Shown here piece after piece: positions 1-7,821 of a DNA stretch of 64,000 nucleotides (the first letter of the stretch is position 1; each line of letters begins with the position of its first letter). The notes under the pieces are model-generated. The model was not told the DNA's origin and made no database searches. It saw only the letters and a program-made list of their open reading frames with translations. This stretch comes from JAZKFT01 sp040386335 (GTDB lineage Bacteria > Bacteroidota > Bacteroidia > Chitinophagales > Chitinophagaceae). The stretch is taken from NCBI GenBank assembly GCA_040386335.1, contig JAZKFT010000030.1, positions 1 to 64,000 of the forward strand, written 5' to 3'. The translations under genes and the position numbers were made by a program.

Positions 1-49
1 AGCACGGTTCTGTGAGAGGCTTGGGCTGAAATGCCCTTGCCTACTCGAC
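1..49 (+). ncRNA. Group II intron, 3' end (partial: domain V 3' strand and domain VI)
   Basis: The window opens with GCACGGTTC (2-10), the usual 3' strand of group II intron domain V. It is followed by a domain VI-like stem: GAG/CTC, AGGC/GCCT and GGGC/GCCC with a TGAAAT cap. An unpaired A at 43, about 7 nt before a GAC end, fits the branch point, which puts the 3' splice site near 49. Most of the ribozyme and any reverse transcriptase lie left of the window. No ORF follows, so the intron appears to sit in non-coding DNA. Confidence 0.72.
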
Positions 50-72
50 CTTGTCGCTCATACCATAATTCA

Positions 73-116
73 CCCGGGGCGGTGCCCCGGGCAAATATGT
101 TCTGCGCTTTCAGCGC
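73..116. repeat. Double-hairpin intergenic repeat
   Basis: Two hairpins lie just after the intron end. The first is CCCGGGGC/GCCCCGGG with a GGT loop (73-91), an 8-bp perfect stem. The second is GCGCT/AGCGC with a TTC loop (104-116). GC-rich pairs like this recur as dispersed palindromes in Bacteroidota genomes. There is no U-tract, so it is not a standard terminator. Confidence 0.5.
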
Positions 117-196
117 GGGATCCCCATCGCTCAGCAACGCGAATGACAATTGTATTAAAGTATACAAGTCGTTTACCAAATGCTGATTAAATTCCT

Positions 197-383
197 TTCG
201 TTGCCCCCTGTCCCCTCCCGAAATAATCGGGATAAATGCCGGGGTGCCTCAGTGTAAGAGCTGGTACTTGCTAAAACATAGCGACTACCAAAAACGACAG
301 TGTGTCAAATTTCATTCGGGTCTTTGTATTTGAAATAGTAATGCTGCACAGAGGCACCCCTTTAGGGGACAGGGGGCAACGAA
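197..383. mobile_element. MITE-like element with long inverted repeats
   Basis: The 20-nt arm 197-216 is perfectly complementary to 364-383. An inner 10-nt arm, 241-250 (GGGGTGCCTC), is perfectly complementary to 351-360. Between the left arms lies a small hairpin, CCCG/CGGG (217-231). The core (about 251-350) has no ORF. The outline of terminal inverted repeats around a short non-coding core suits a miniature inverted-repeat element or a large structured RNA. No target-site duplication is obvious. Confidence 0.6.
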
Positions 384-501
384 TACAGCATGCAAATTGT
401 CATTTTCAAAAAACTTAAGATCGCTTTTATTTGGGCCTCAGCCTGACAACCCTCCGATTTACTAAACTAAACGACATTGTATTTCAATTCAAATAAAAAA
501 A

Positions 502-530
502 AATCCCGGATCAAAACCAGATCCGGGATT
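502..530 (-). terminator. Rho-independent terminator of the PKD-repeat gene
   Basis: An 11-bp perfect stem (AATCCCGGATC / GATCCGGGATT) encloses a 7-nt loop. On the minus strand it is followed by a run of U (A-tract at 493-503). It lies 26 bp after the stop codon of the gene at 556-3342. A short T-run on the other side could let it work in both directions. Confidence 0.85.
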
Positions 531-555
531 TTTATGATGGTATGTTTCGGTGGGT

Positions 556-3342
556 TTATTGCACTTTAAAGAAGTTCCTGCTGATGACGCCATAGATGGT
601 GGTTACCCTGAAAATGTACGGGCCATTTGCCAGTTGGCTTACGGGTATTTGATGGCTGCTGTTGCCCATAGTGAGCAGCTTGTTCTGGCTCCATTTCAAT
701 ACACCGTAAACATCGTAGATAGCGAGGGTGCTGTTTACATTATTGTACTTGCTCCAGAGGGTAGCGTTTAGTACGGTGCTTACAGGTACAGGGTAAAGGT
801 TCACGATCTTAACCGCTTCGCCCGTGTTGCTGCTGTCAGTGCCCTGGACCAATATTTCGCGGCACCAACGGGTCTCGCAGCCAAGCCTTGTTTTCAATTT
901 CAGGCACACGGTGTAAGAACCTCTTACATTGTATTGATGGGTGGGATTTACCACATTGCCACCGAGGCTGGCGCCATCACCAAATGTCCAGTTGCGTTCT
1001 ACGATGCTGTCGCCGGGTAACTGGCTATAGGATGCACTGCTATTGAAACGCATGGTACGAACTGCACCTGCAATTTGTTCAGCAGTAAAATAGGGTACAC
1101 AGTTTCCTGCTATTGTTACTACGGCTATTTTTTTACACCATGTTTCCATGCAGCCGCTGCGGGTTTGAATGCGCAGGCATACTTCGTATTCGCCGGCACG
1201 AGGGAAGAGGTGTGTAACTACGGCCAGGTTACCTGCACTGGTTCCGTCGCCAAATGTCCAGAAGCGATTGATAACACTATCGCCGGGGGCCAGTTGCGTA
1301 GGCGCACTGTTGAAGTTAACACTGAGGCCGGTGGCAAAATGGCTATACTTAGGCTGGCAGCGGAATGTATTGGGCGGCACTACAACCTGTTTGCAAAGAC
1401 TGTCTTTGCAGCCACGGGCTGAGGTAATGTACAGGCAAACAAGATAGGTACCAGGTTGCTGGTAAGGATGTATCGGATCTGTAATATTTCCATTGAGCGA
1501 AGTTCCGTCACCAAATGTCCAGCGGCGGCCAACAATGCTGTCTCCGGGAGCCGTATTGCTCTGCTGGCTATGGAATCTTACAGAAGTGAAACCGGTTGCA
1601 ACTACCGGCGGCACGATCTCGAAAGTCCACGCTGCATGGCATGTTGTAGATATCACCGGTACGACAACCGGTTTGCAAACACTATCCTTACAACCACGGG
1701 CCGATGTTATGTAAAGGCATACGATATAAGTGCCCGGCTGTGGATATACATGCAATGGGTCTGTAACGTTACCACCCAGATCCGTGCCGTCACCAAAAGT
1801 CCATTTGCGGCTTACGATACTATCACCGGTAGCGGTGGTGCTTTGCTGGCTATGGAAGCGAACGGAGTAACTATTCGTGTTGGACGCAGGTACTATTTCG
1901 TGGGTCCATTCTGCATGACAGGCCGTAGGTGTTTGGGGCACAATAACAGGTTTACAAACACTGTCTTTGCAGCCCCGTGCCGACGTGATCACCAGGCAAA
2001 CCGTATAGGTGCCGGGTTGCAGGTACAGGTGGGATGGGTCCACAACGTTTCCATCAAGACCGGTGCCATCACCAAATTTCCAGCGACGGGATACGATACT
2101 ATCCTGCGGACCGGTGGTGCTGATATGGCTCTTGAATTTTACAACACGGCCGGCAACAGAAGTTGGTGGCAATACCTCGTGAACAAAATCTGCACGGCAG
2201 CTAACCTGGCCAATCACTATCGGCTTGCAAACTGTTTTTTCGCAGCCGAATTTTGTTTTAGTGGTAAGACAAACAGTATAGGTACCGCCGGAATTGTATT
2301 GATGTTGCGGGGCAATAATATTTCCTGCAAGCGTAGTGCTATCGCCAAAGGTCCAATAGCGGCTAACAATACTGTCGCCAGGTGTAAACGTACTGCTGGC
2401 ACTATTGAACTTAACCAGGTTTATAGTTCCTGCTGCTGGTTCAAATGTAAATTCAGGACGACATTCGTTGTTAGTAACCTGTACAACCTTACAAACAGTT
2501 TTTTCGCAACCCAGTCTTGTTTTCGTGGTGAGGCAAACATTATAGTTGCCCGGATTGGCATACTGATATTCGGGTGCTACTACATTTCCATTTAAGATAA
2601 CACCATCGCCAAATGTCCATTTGCGACTTATTATACTGTCGCCGGGAGCTACAAAACTCGGGCTGCTGTTGAATAAATAACGGTTGACCGTTCCCTGGAT
2701 CTTTTGAACGTTAAATTCAGGACGGCAATCGATCGCAGAATCCGAATTGATCGTTTTGCAAAAGTCGTTTGTACAACCAGATGCAGTTTTGATTGTGAGG
2801 CAAACATTGTATAAGCCACGTTGTGCATACACATGGAGCGGCATATAACTGGTGGAATCCACCTGGCCGTCGCCAAAATTCCATTTAAACTTTACAATCG
2901 CATCTCCGGCAGTTATTGATATCTGCATGTAAAACTGGATAGCCAGTGGAATGGAGTCGGATGCAACACTGGTAAAACGGCTTACACAGGGCTGCGTACA
3001 AATAACAAAATTACATTCTGCAACGCCGTTGGCGGAAACCTGGACCAGCTTACTGATGGTAGTACCATCGCAGTTGGCCACCCAAACCCTTACCTGGGAT
3101 ATCGTGGCATTGCAAATAATAGTGTCCTGGTAAAATCCGTTGGAATTGGTATAACGGACATGTGTCTGGTTGCAGGAAGTGGGTGAGGAAATAGAATCGG
3201 AAGCAACATAAACCGTGTAGCCGGTAACAGGTTGGCCATTAGGGAATTTGACCGTACCCTTTACAATAACGTTTGCCAAAACGGCGAGGGGTAAAAGAAA
3301 AGCAGCAAGCAGGGAGAACAAAAGACGGGTAGAGGTTCTCAT
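556..3342 (-). CDS. Secreted PKD-repeat protein with T9SS sorting domain
   Basis: A 928-aa protein with a signal peptide (about residues 1-23, ending LAVLA) and an N-terminal beta domain of about 100 residues. Eight PKD-type beta-sandwich repeats follow, each carrying the core W-[TNK]-FGDG and ending in a GxYxVCL strand. A C-terminal Por-secretion/T9SS type A domain begins near VNLYPVPVS. Nearly every repeat has the same four cysteines: one at the start, one in VCL, one in GC and one in a final CK-type motif. PKD arrays in this phylum usually act as adhesins or spacers. No catalytic domain is visible, so a surface structural or adhesive role is inferred. It is a single-gene unit with its own terminator; export by T9SS across the outer membrane is expected from the C-terminal domain. 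Confidence 0.85.
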   Translation of the reverse strand: MRTSTRLLFSLLAAFLLPLAVLANVIVKGTVKFPNGQPVTGYTVYVASDSISSPTSCNQTHVRYTNSNGFYQDTIICNATISQVRVWVANCDGTTISKLVQVSANGVAECNFVICTQPCVSRFTSVASDSIPLAIQFYMQISITAGDAIVKFKWNFGDGQVDSTSYMPLHVYAQRGLYNVCLTIKTASGCTNDFCKTINSDSAIDCRPEFNVQKIQGTVNRYLFNSSPSFVAPGDSIISRKWTFGDGVILNGNVVAPEYQYANPGNYNVCLTTKTRLGCEKTVCKVVQVTNNECRPEFTFEPAAGTINLVKFNSASSTFTPGDSIVSRYWTFGDSTTLAGNIIAPQHQYNSGGTYTVCLTTKTKFGCEKTVCKPIVIGQVSCRADFVHEVLPPTSVAGRVVKFKSHISTTGPQDSIVSRRWKFGDGTGLDGNVVDPSHLYLQPGTYTVCLVITSARGCKDSVCKPVIVPQTPTACHAEWTHEIVPASNTNSYSVRFHSQQSTTATGDSIVSRKWTFGDGTDLGGNVTDPLHVYPQPGTYIVCLYITSARGCKDSVCKPVVVPVISTTCHAAWTFEIVPPVVATGFTSVRFHSQQSNTAPGDSIVGRRWTFGDGTSLNGNITDPIHPYQQPGTYLVCLYITSARGCKDSLCKQVVVPPNTFRCQPKYSHFATGLSVNFNSAPTQLAPGDSVINRFWTFGDGTSAGNLAVVTHLFPRAGEYEVCLRIQTRSGCMETWCKKIAVVTIAGNCVPYFTAEQIAGAVRTMRFNSSASYSQLPGDSIVERNWTFGDGASLGGNVVNPTHQYNVRGSYTVCLKLKTRLGCETRWCREILVQGTDSSNTGEAVKIVNLYPVPVSTVLNATLWSKYNNVNSTLAIYDVYGVLKWSQNKLLTMGNSSHQIPVSQLANGPYIFRVTTIYGVISRNFFKVQ

Positions 3343-3437
3343 CGTAAGTGTTTTAATTGGTTCAAGGGGGAAGATACCGTGTGATGGAAGCGTGTTGCCT
3401 GTAAAATAAAAAAAAGGCCGCGTGTATCATAGTGTAT

Positions 3438-3815
3438 CTAAGAATAAAACTCAAACAACGAACCGAAATAGCTTTCGTTCCAGCCTTCCACAAAAGAGTC
3501 GTATTCCTGGTCGGGTATATTGGTGTGTTTCAGTTCCACCGAAGTACCATCTTTATGCGGGTGCAGTTTGATGGTGACGATCGAATCCTCTTCCTGGTCG
3601 CCGAAGTACCATAGCTGGGTGATCTTTTTACTCTCTACAAATTCCAGGTTTTTGCCGGCAATACTCCCGTCCCATAGTTCAAACTCCGAACCGGGCTCGG
3701 TACTCATAATGGCTGGTTCACCCGTCCATAACTGGATAGTGGCCGGGTTAGTAAGGGCCAGGTATATTTCTTCCGGCTGGGCCGGGATGATGTAATATTT
3801 TTTAAAGTCTTTCAT
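3438..3815 (-). CDS. SRPBCC/START-like domain protein
   Basis: A 125-aa single-domain protein. The opening FKKYYIIPAQPEEIYLALTN, the central LWDGSIAGKNLEF strand and the final FVEGWNESYFGSLFEF helix match the AHSA1-type SRPBCC (helix-grip) fold, and the length suits the family. Members bind hydrophobic ligands or act as Hsp90 co-chaperone-like proteins; substrate and partner cannot be read from the sequence. It has no signal peptide and is likely cytosolic. It sits alone between the PKD gene and the capsule genes, with word-repeat DNA directly upstream. Confidence 0.75.
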   Translation of the reverse strand: MKDFKKYYIIPAQPEEIYLALTNPATIQLWTGEPAIMSTEPGSEFELWDGSIAGKNLEFVESKKITQLWYFGDQEEDSIVTIKLHPHKDGTSVELKHTNIPDQEYDSFVEGWNESYFGSLFEFYS

Positions 3816-3824
3816 TTTTTAGCG

Positions 3825-3993
3825 AGAAGTGAGTAGTAAATAGCGAGTAGGTAAATAGCAACTGGTAATTAGCGGGTAAGGAGATAGTATGTCGTTAGGA
3901 CCATGTAGCAAGAATCACCTTTTGAGATACCAGTAGCTAACTGTATCATTTTGTAGATGGGCCACTAGCTATTCACTACTAACTACTTGCTAT
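3825..3993. repeat. Inverted pair of AGTAG/AATAGC word repeats
   Basis: 3825-3890 is made of variants of AGCGAGTAGTAAATAGC. 3957-3993 carries the same words in the opposite orientation (CACTAGCTATTCACTAC). The two blocks face each other across about 65 bp of non-repetitive DNA and fill the gap between the SRPBCC gene and the capsule phosphatase gene. Confidence 0.65.
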
Positions 3994-4737
3994 TTACAGT
4001 TGGTTATTCAACAACTCCAGCGATTTTAGCTGGTTAACGATCGTGGGGTTGGTGGCCAGGTCTTTCATCATGGCGAGGTGCCTGTCGTGGTGAAGGTCGG
4101 TGCCGGCAAAAGAGATCATTTTGTTCTGGATCAATGTCTCTGCCATCTTTTTTACCTCTTTGCCATACATACCTGTAAGTGAGAGAATGTTCACCTGCAG
4201 CAGGCAGCCGGCATCTATAAAATCATCAATCGCACTGAAATTATTGTGGTAATAGCTATAGCGTTCGGGGTGGGCAAGTACTGGTTTCAGGCCTTTCATG
4301 ATCAGGTCGAAAATAACCTCCTTGATATTGGGCGAAGCGGCCATATAGCTCATTTCTATCAGCACGTAGTTATTGCCGAACAGTAAGAGTTTGTCGTCTT
4401 TAATGATCTTGTCAAAATCGGCATTTACCATAAACTCAGCCGCATACGAAATTTCTACGGAAATGTTTTCTTCTTTGAGCCTCGACACCACGAGTTCGTA
4501 TGCCGGATGTATCGTTTCCCTGCTATTGGGGTACATATCACTGATGATATGCGGGGTACAGATAAATTTCCGGTAACCAAGGGCGGCCAGTTCTTTTATG
4601 AAAAGGATAGAGTCGTCTATGTTCTGGCTGCCATCATCCAACGCCGGCAGGAGGTGCGAATGCATATCCACACCAATAAATGAAAGGTCGGCCGGGATTC
4701 GCGCCGGGGTAGATTTTAAAAAACTAAACAAGCCCAT
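3994..4737 (-). CDS. Tyrosine-protein phosphatase of CpsB/CapC/YwqE type (PHP fold)
   Basis: A 247-aa protein of the PHP metal-dependent phosphatase superfamily. Visible motifs are VDMHSHLLPALDDGS (metal His near residues 26 and 28), CTPHI, EMSYMA, LAHPERY and GTDLHHDRH, in the order seen in capsule regulators CpsB/YwqE. Such enzymes dephosphorylate BY-kinases and so control export and chain length of surface polysaccharide. Its start lies 25 bp from the stop of the upstream CapD-like gene on the same strand, so the two are probably co-transcribed. No BY-kinase (Wzc) is in the window. It lacks a signal peptide, as expected for a cytoplasmic enzyme. Confidence 0.88.
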   Translation of the reverse strand: MGLFSFLKSTPARIPADLSFIGVDMHSHLLPALDDGSQNIDDSILFIKELAALGYRKFICTPHIISDMYPNSRETIHPAYELVVSRLKEENISVEISYAAEFMVNADFDKIIKDDKLLLFGNNYVLIEMSYMAASPNIKEVIFDLIMKGLKPVLAHPERYSYYHNNFSAIDDFIDAGCLLQVNILSLTGMYGKEVKKMAETLIQNKMISFAGTDLHHDRHLAMMKDLATNPTIVNQLKSLELLNNQL

Positions 4738-4761
4738 CGTAGTAAAAATAAAAAACCACTA

Positions 4762-6750
4762 TTAGTTGGAAATCATCACCGAATCCGGATTTATTTCATC
4801 GAAAGACTGATAGATGGAATTGTTGCTGATAAATTCCGGCAATATGCGCTTCATTTTTCTTACCACTTCTTCATCGTGGTTGAACAATGCTTTTTGGATC
4901 AATTCGTCTATTGCCTTATTGATTTCGTAGAAGTCGTATTCCATCACTTTTGCGATCATGATCTTATGATGGTGTGTAGGTATTACCTGTTCGCTTTTAT
5001 TCAGTAGTTCTTCGTACAGTTTTTCGCCCGGGCGTAGTCCTGTGAAACGAATGTCGATGTCTTTGCCAGGTATCAGGCCGGAGAGCCGTATCATTTTCCG
5101 CGCCAGGTCAATGATTTTTACAGAATCGCCCATATCAAAGATAAATATCTCACTTCCTTCACCCATGGTCACCGCTTCCAATACCAGGTTGCAGGCCTCG
5201 GGTATGGTCATGAAGAAACGATGGATATCGGGATGCGTTACGGTTACCGGGCCACCGTTCTGTATTTGCTCCTTAAACCTTGGTATTACCGATCCGTTGC
5301 TACCCAACACATTTCCAAAACGGGTAGTGATAAATTTGGTAGCGCCATGGTTGTGCTGTCCGTTACCATTATGGTGGTCGTGGTTATTGTTGGTTAAATG
5401 AACCACTTTTTTGCTCCTGTTACCCAGCGACTGAACATATATTTCGGCCAGTCTCTTAGAGGCGCCCATTACGTTTGTGGGGTTAATGGCTTTATCCGTA
5501 GAGATAAACAAGAACCTTTCTACACCGTACTCGATAGAAAGGTCGGCCAATACTTTGGTACCCATCACATTATTGCGGATCGCCTCACTGGGGTGAAACT
5601 CCATGATGGGAACATGCTTGTAGGCGGCTGCGTGGAATACGATATTGGGCCTGAATTTGGCAAACAGTATTTCCATGGAGTGTTCATCGCGGATATCGCC
5701 GATATACACCACCATATCGTTGCACTTGAGGGCGGCATTCTTTAATTCATATTCCAGGTCGTGGAGGCCGGTTTCATTTTGGTCGCACAAGATCACCAGC
5801 GAAGGGTTAATGCTGGCAACTTGCCTAGCTATTTCACTTCCGATAGATCCGGCGGCTCCGGTAATTAATATCCTTTTACTCTTCAGCAGGTCTTCAACCT
5901 TTTTGTTCTTAAGACTGATCTGTGGTCTGCCCAATAGTTCTTCAATCTTGATTTCCTTCAGTTGAGAAATGCTCAGGTGGCCTTTTATCCATTCGTCCAC
6001 CGGTGGAATATTCCTTACCTGTATCTCATGCGTAAGGCAATAGTCAACAATATTGCTTTTTTCGGTGGCTTCCATTTCCTGCTTCGCAAAAAGCATCATT
6101 CCAATGTTCCAACGTTTCATCACATGCTTCATCTGCTCGTAGGAATAGATCTTTACGTTGTCGATGGATTTTCCGATAAAATTGGGGTCGTCATCTATAA
6201 ATGCCACAACACGGTAGGTAAAATTGGAGATCTGTTCAATGGTGTTTTTAAGCTGCATGCCATTTAACTCTCCACCATAAATAACCACGTTGATGCCTTC
6301 GCCATTCGCCAGGCTTTTCCGGTACAGGCCTTTCACGAGTAACCGGTAACCCACAATAAGAAAGGAAGCAGTAAAAAAGTAAACGAATAGTACCGATGTA
6401 GGTATGGGGTTGTGCATGTTGAGGCCCGTCATGATCGCATTGACCATCAACAGCAGGAAGAACGAAGAAAACAGGGCTATAATGGTCCGCAACGCTTCTG
6501 CAAGACCTGAAAAACGAATGATCCCTTCGTAGGTATGCAGCAGGTAAAACAGTAACGCATTGGTACACATCACGATTCCCACATGGTAAATAAGGGAATA
6601 ATCGTGAAATACCGGATGAGATAGTACAAAATCGAAACGCAGTAAATCAGCCAGGATTACCGCAAAAGCACAGATGAACAGATCTAAAAAGAAGATCAGC
6701 CATTTTGGAGCTATCTGGTTCTTGAGCAGAAACTTTCGTAATCGGTGCAC
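4762..6750 (-). CDS. Membrane nucleoside-diphosphate-sugar epimerase/dehydratase (CapD/FlaA1/WbpM type)
   Basis: A 662-aa protein. Residues about 15-140 form four membrane helices, and 150-260 a CoA-binding-like Rossmann region. From about 292 an extended SDR domain begins with GAAGSIGSEIA (NAD binding) and contains FISTDKAINPTNVMGASKR; Met replaces the usual SDR catalytic Tyr, as in the 4,6-dehydratase branch. The expected reaction is 4,6-dehydration of UDP-GlcNAc-type sugars for capsule or O-antigen. Unusually, a His/Asn-rich stretch (about residues 453-470, LTNNNHDHHNGNGQHNHG) is inserted just before the conserved KFITTRFGNVLGS motif. It heads a two-gene unit with the phosphatase gene. Confidence 0.9.
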   Translation of the reverse strand: MHRLRKFLLKNQIAPKWLIFFLDLFICAFAVILADLLRFDFVLSHPVFHDYSLIYHVGIVMCTNALLFYLLHTYEGIIRFSGLAEALRTIIALFSSFFLLLMVNAIMTGLNMHNPIPTSVLFVYFFTASFLIVGYRLLVKGLYRKSLANGEGINVVIYGGELNGMQLKNTIEQISNFTYRVVAFIDDDPNFIGKSIDNVKIYSYEQMKHVMKRWNIGMMLFAKQEMEATEKSNIVDYCLTHEIQVRNIPPVDEWIKGHLSISQLKEIKIEELLGRPQISLKNKKVEDLLKSKRILITGAAGSIGSEIARQVASINPSLVILCDQNETGLHDLEYELKNAALKCNDMVVYIGDIRDEHSMEILFAKFRPNIVFHAAAYKHVPIMEFHPSEAIRNNVMGTKVLADLSIEYGVERFLFISTDKAINPTNVMGASKRLAEIYVQSLGNRSKKVVHLTNNNHDHHNGNGQHNHGATKFITTRFGNVLGSNGSVIPRFKEQIQNGGPVTVTHPDIHRFFMTIPEACNLVLEAVTMGEGSEIFIFDMGDSVKIIDLARKMIRLSGLIPGKDIDIRFTGLRPGEKLYEELLNKSEQVIPTHHHKIMIAKVMEYDFYEINKAIDELIQKALFNHDEEVVRKMKRILPEFISNNSIYQSFDEINPDSVMISN

Positions 6751-6902
6751 GTGTGTTAGTTTTAACGGTTTGCGCGGTAAGATACCACCTTTTTTGAAAT
6801 CACATAATGTCTGGTGGTGGGCATAGACCTTACCGTATTATATTAGGTTTAACAAATGCAATAGAAGTTTTTCTATTTCCGCATCGGTTTTCAGTCATTT
6901 TA

Positions 6903-7820
6903 TCACTGACCGGGCATGGGTGGGGTTGCTTCCACGGGAGATGGCACCTTTACAGATACGACTTCTATATCAAAAATCAGGTCGGTATATGCCTGCAATG
7001 CTTCGCTTTTCGCCTGGTTTTTATAAGCCAGCATAGCCGGGATATAAAATTGGCCTTTACCGCCTTGTTTAAAATAGGGCAGGCACTCCACCCATCCTTC
7101 TACTACCGGGTCGCGTCCTATAACAAATTCATAAGGCTTTCCAACGTGTCCAAAGGCACTGTCTTTTGTTGAATCAAACGGCTTTCCTTCTTTGGTGGTA
7201 CCGTGATACAAAACACTTACCTGTTTACCACTGTCGGCAACCATACCAGTACCTGGTTCTGTTACAACGACAAAAGCGCCTTTGGGTGTTTTGATAGCTT
7301 TGATACCTTTTTCCTGCAGGTATTTTTCCAGGTTAGAGGATTCTTTTTTCAATTCCGCAGTCTCTTCTTTCTTATAGTCTACCTGTAATTCTGCTTCGTC
7401 TTTAAACCTTCCAAGGATCTTCAGGTACCCTTTCATAGTGGATCCGGCGGGATAATTGGCTGTTGGCGGCAATTGGTTCATTTTTTTCAGCGTATCCAGT
7501 GACCGTACAAAAACTGCACTGTCGCCCACTTTCATCATCGTGAGTATATCGGTAAAATTATGTTGGTTCTTCATCGTGCTGTCCACCATGCCATAGGCAG
7601 GTAAATGCTTCCAGGTATCTTCCAGTACCGAGTCACCAATCATTAATTTGAAATGGATCTTTATCAGTTCGCCATGCTTTACCTTTTCCCCTTTGCCATC
7701 TGCGATAATGTCATACATCATCCCGGTTTCCGTTTTCTTGTATTCGCTATTGCCACAACTGGTCATAGCTACTGCCGATACCAAAGCCATGCCGGCCAGT
7801 ACATAATTTTTCATGTTCAT
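6903..7820 (-). CDS. Lipoprotein FKBP-type peptidyl-prolyl cis-trans isomerase
   Basis: A 305-aa protein with a lipoprotein signal (lipobox MTSC, Cys22). A first, degenerate FKBP-like domain covers about 35-145 (GELIKIHFKLMIGDSVLEDT). A charged linker leads to a second, more canonical domain, about 180-295 (QVSVLYHGTTKEGKPFDST ... PYEFVIGRDPVVEGWVECLPYFKQGGKGQFYIPAMLAY). Expected role: proline isomerisation and folding of envelope proteins in the periplasm. It starts 1 bp after the stop of the DHH phosphoesterase gene, so both belong to one operon; the functional link is not obvious. Confidence 0.88.
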   Translation of the reverse strand: MNMKNYVLAGMALVSAVAMTSCGNSEYKKTETGMMYDIIADGKGEKVKHGELIKIHFKLMIGDSVLEDTWKHLPAYGMVDSTMKNQHNFTDILTMMKVGDSAVFVRSLDTLKKMNQLPPTANYPAGSTMKGYLKILGRFKDEAELQVDYKKEETAELKKESSNLEKYLQEKGIKAIKTPKGAFVVVTEPGTGMVADSGKQVSVLYHGTTKEGKPFDSTKDSAFGHVGKPYEFVIGRDPVVEGWVECLPYFKQGGKGQFYIPAMLAYKNQAKSEALQAYTDLIFDIEVVSVKVPSPVEATPPMPGQ

Positions 7821-7821
7821 T

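Noticed and set aside
1456..2595. Long plus-strand ORF (379 aa) inside the PKD gene region
   Set aside because: It is the antisense shadow of the PKD repeat gene; its repeated Cys-rich text mirrors the PKD repeats and no family is recognisable.
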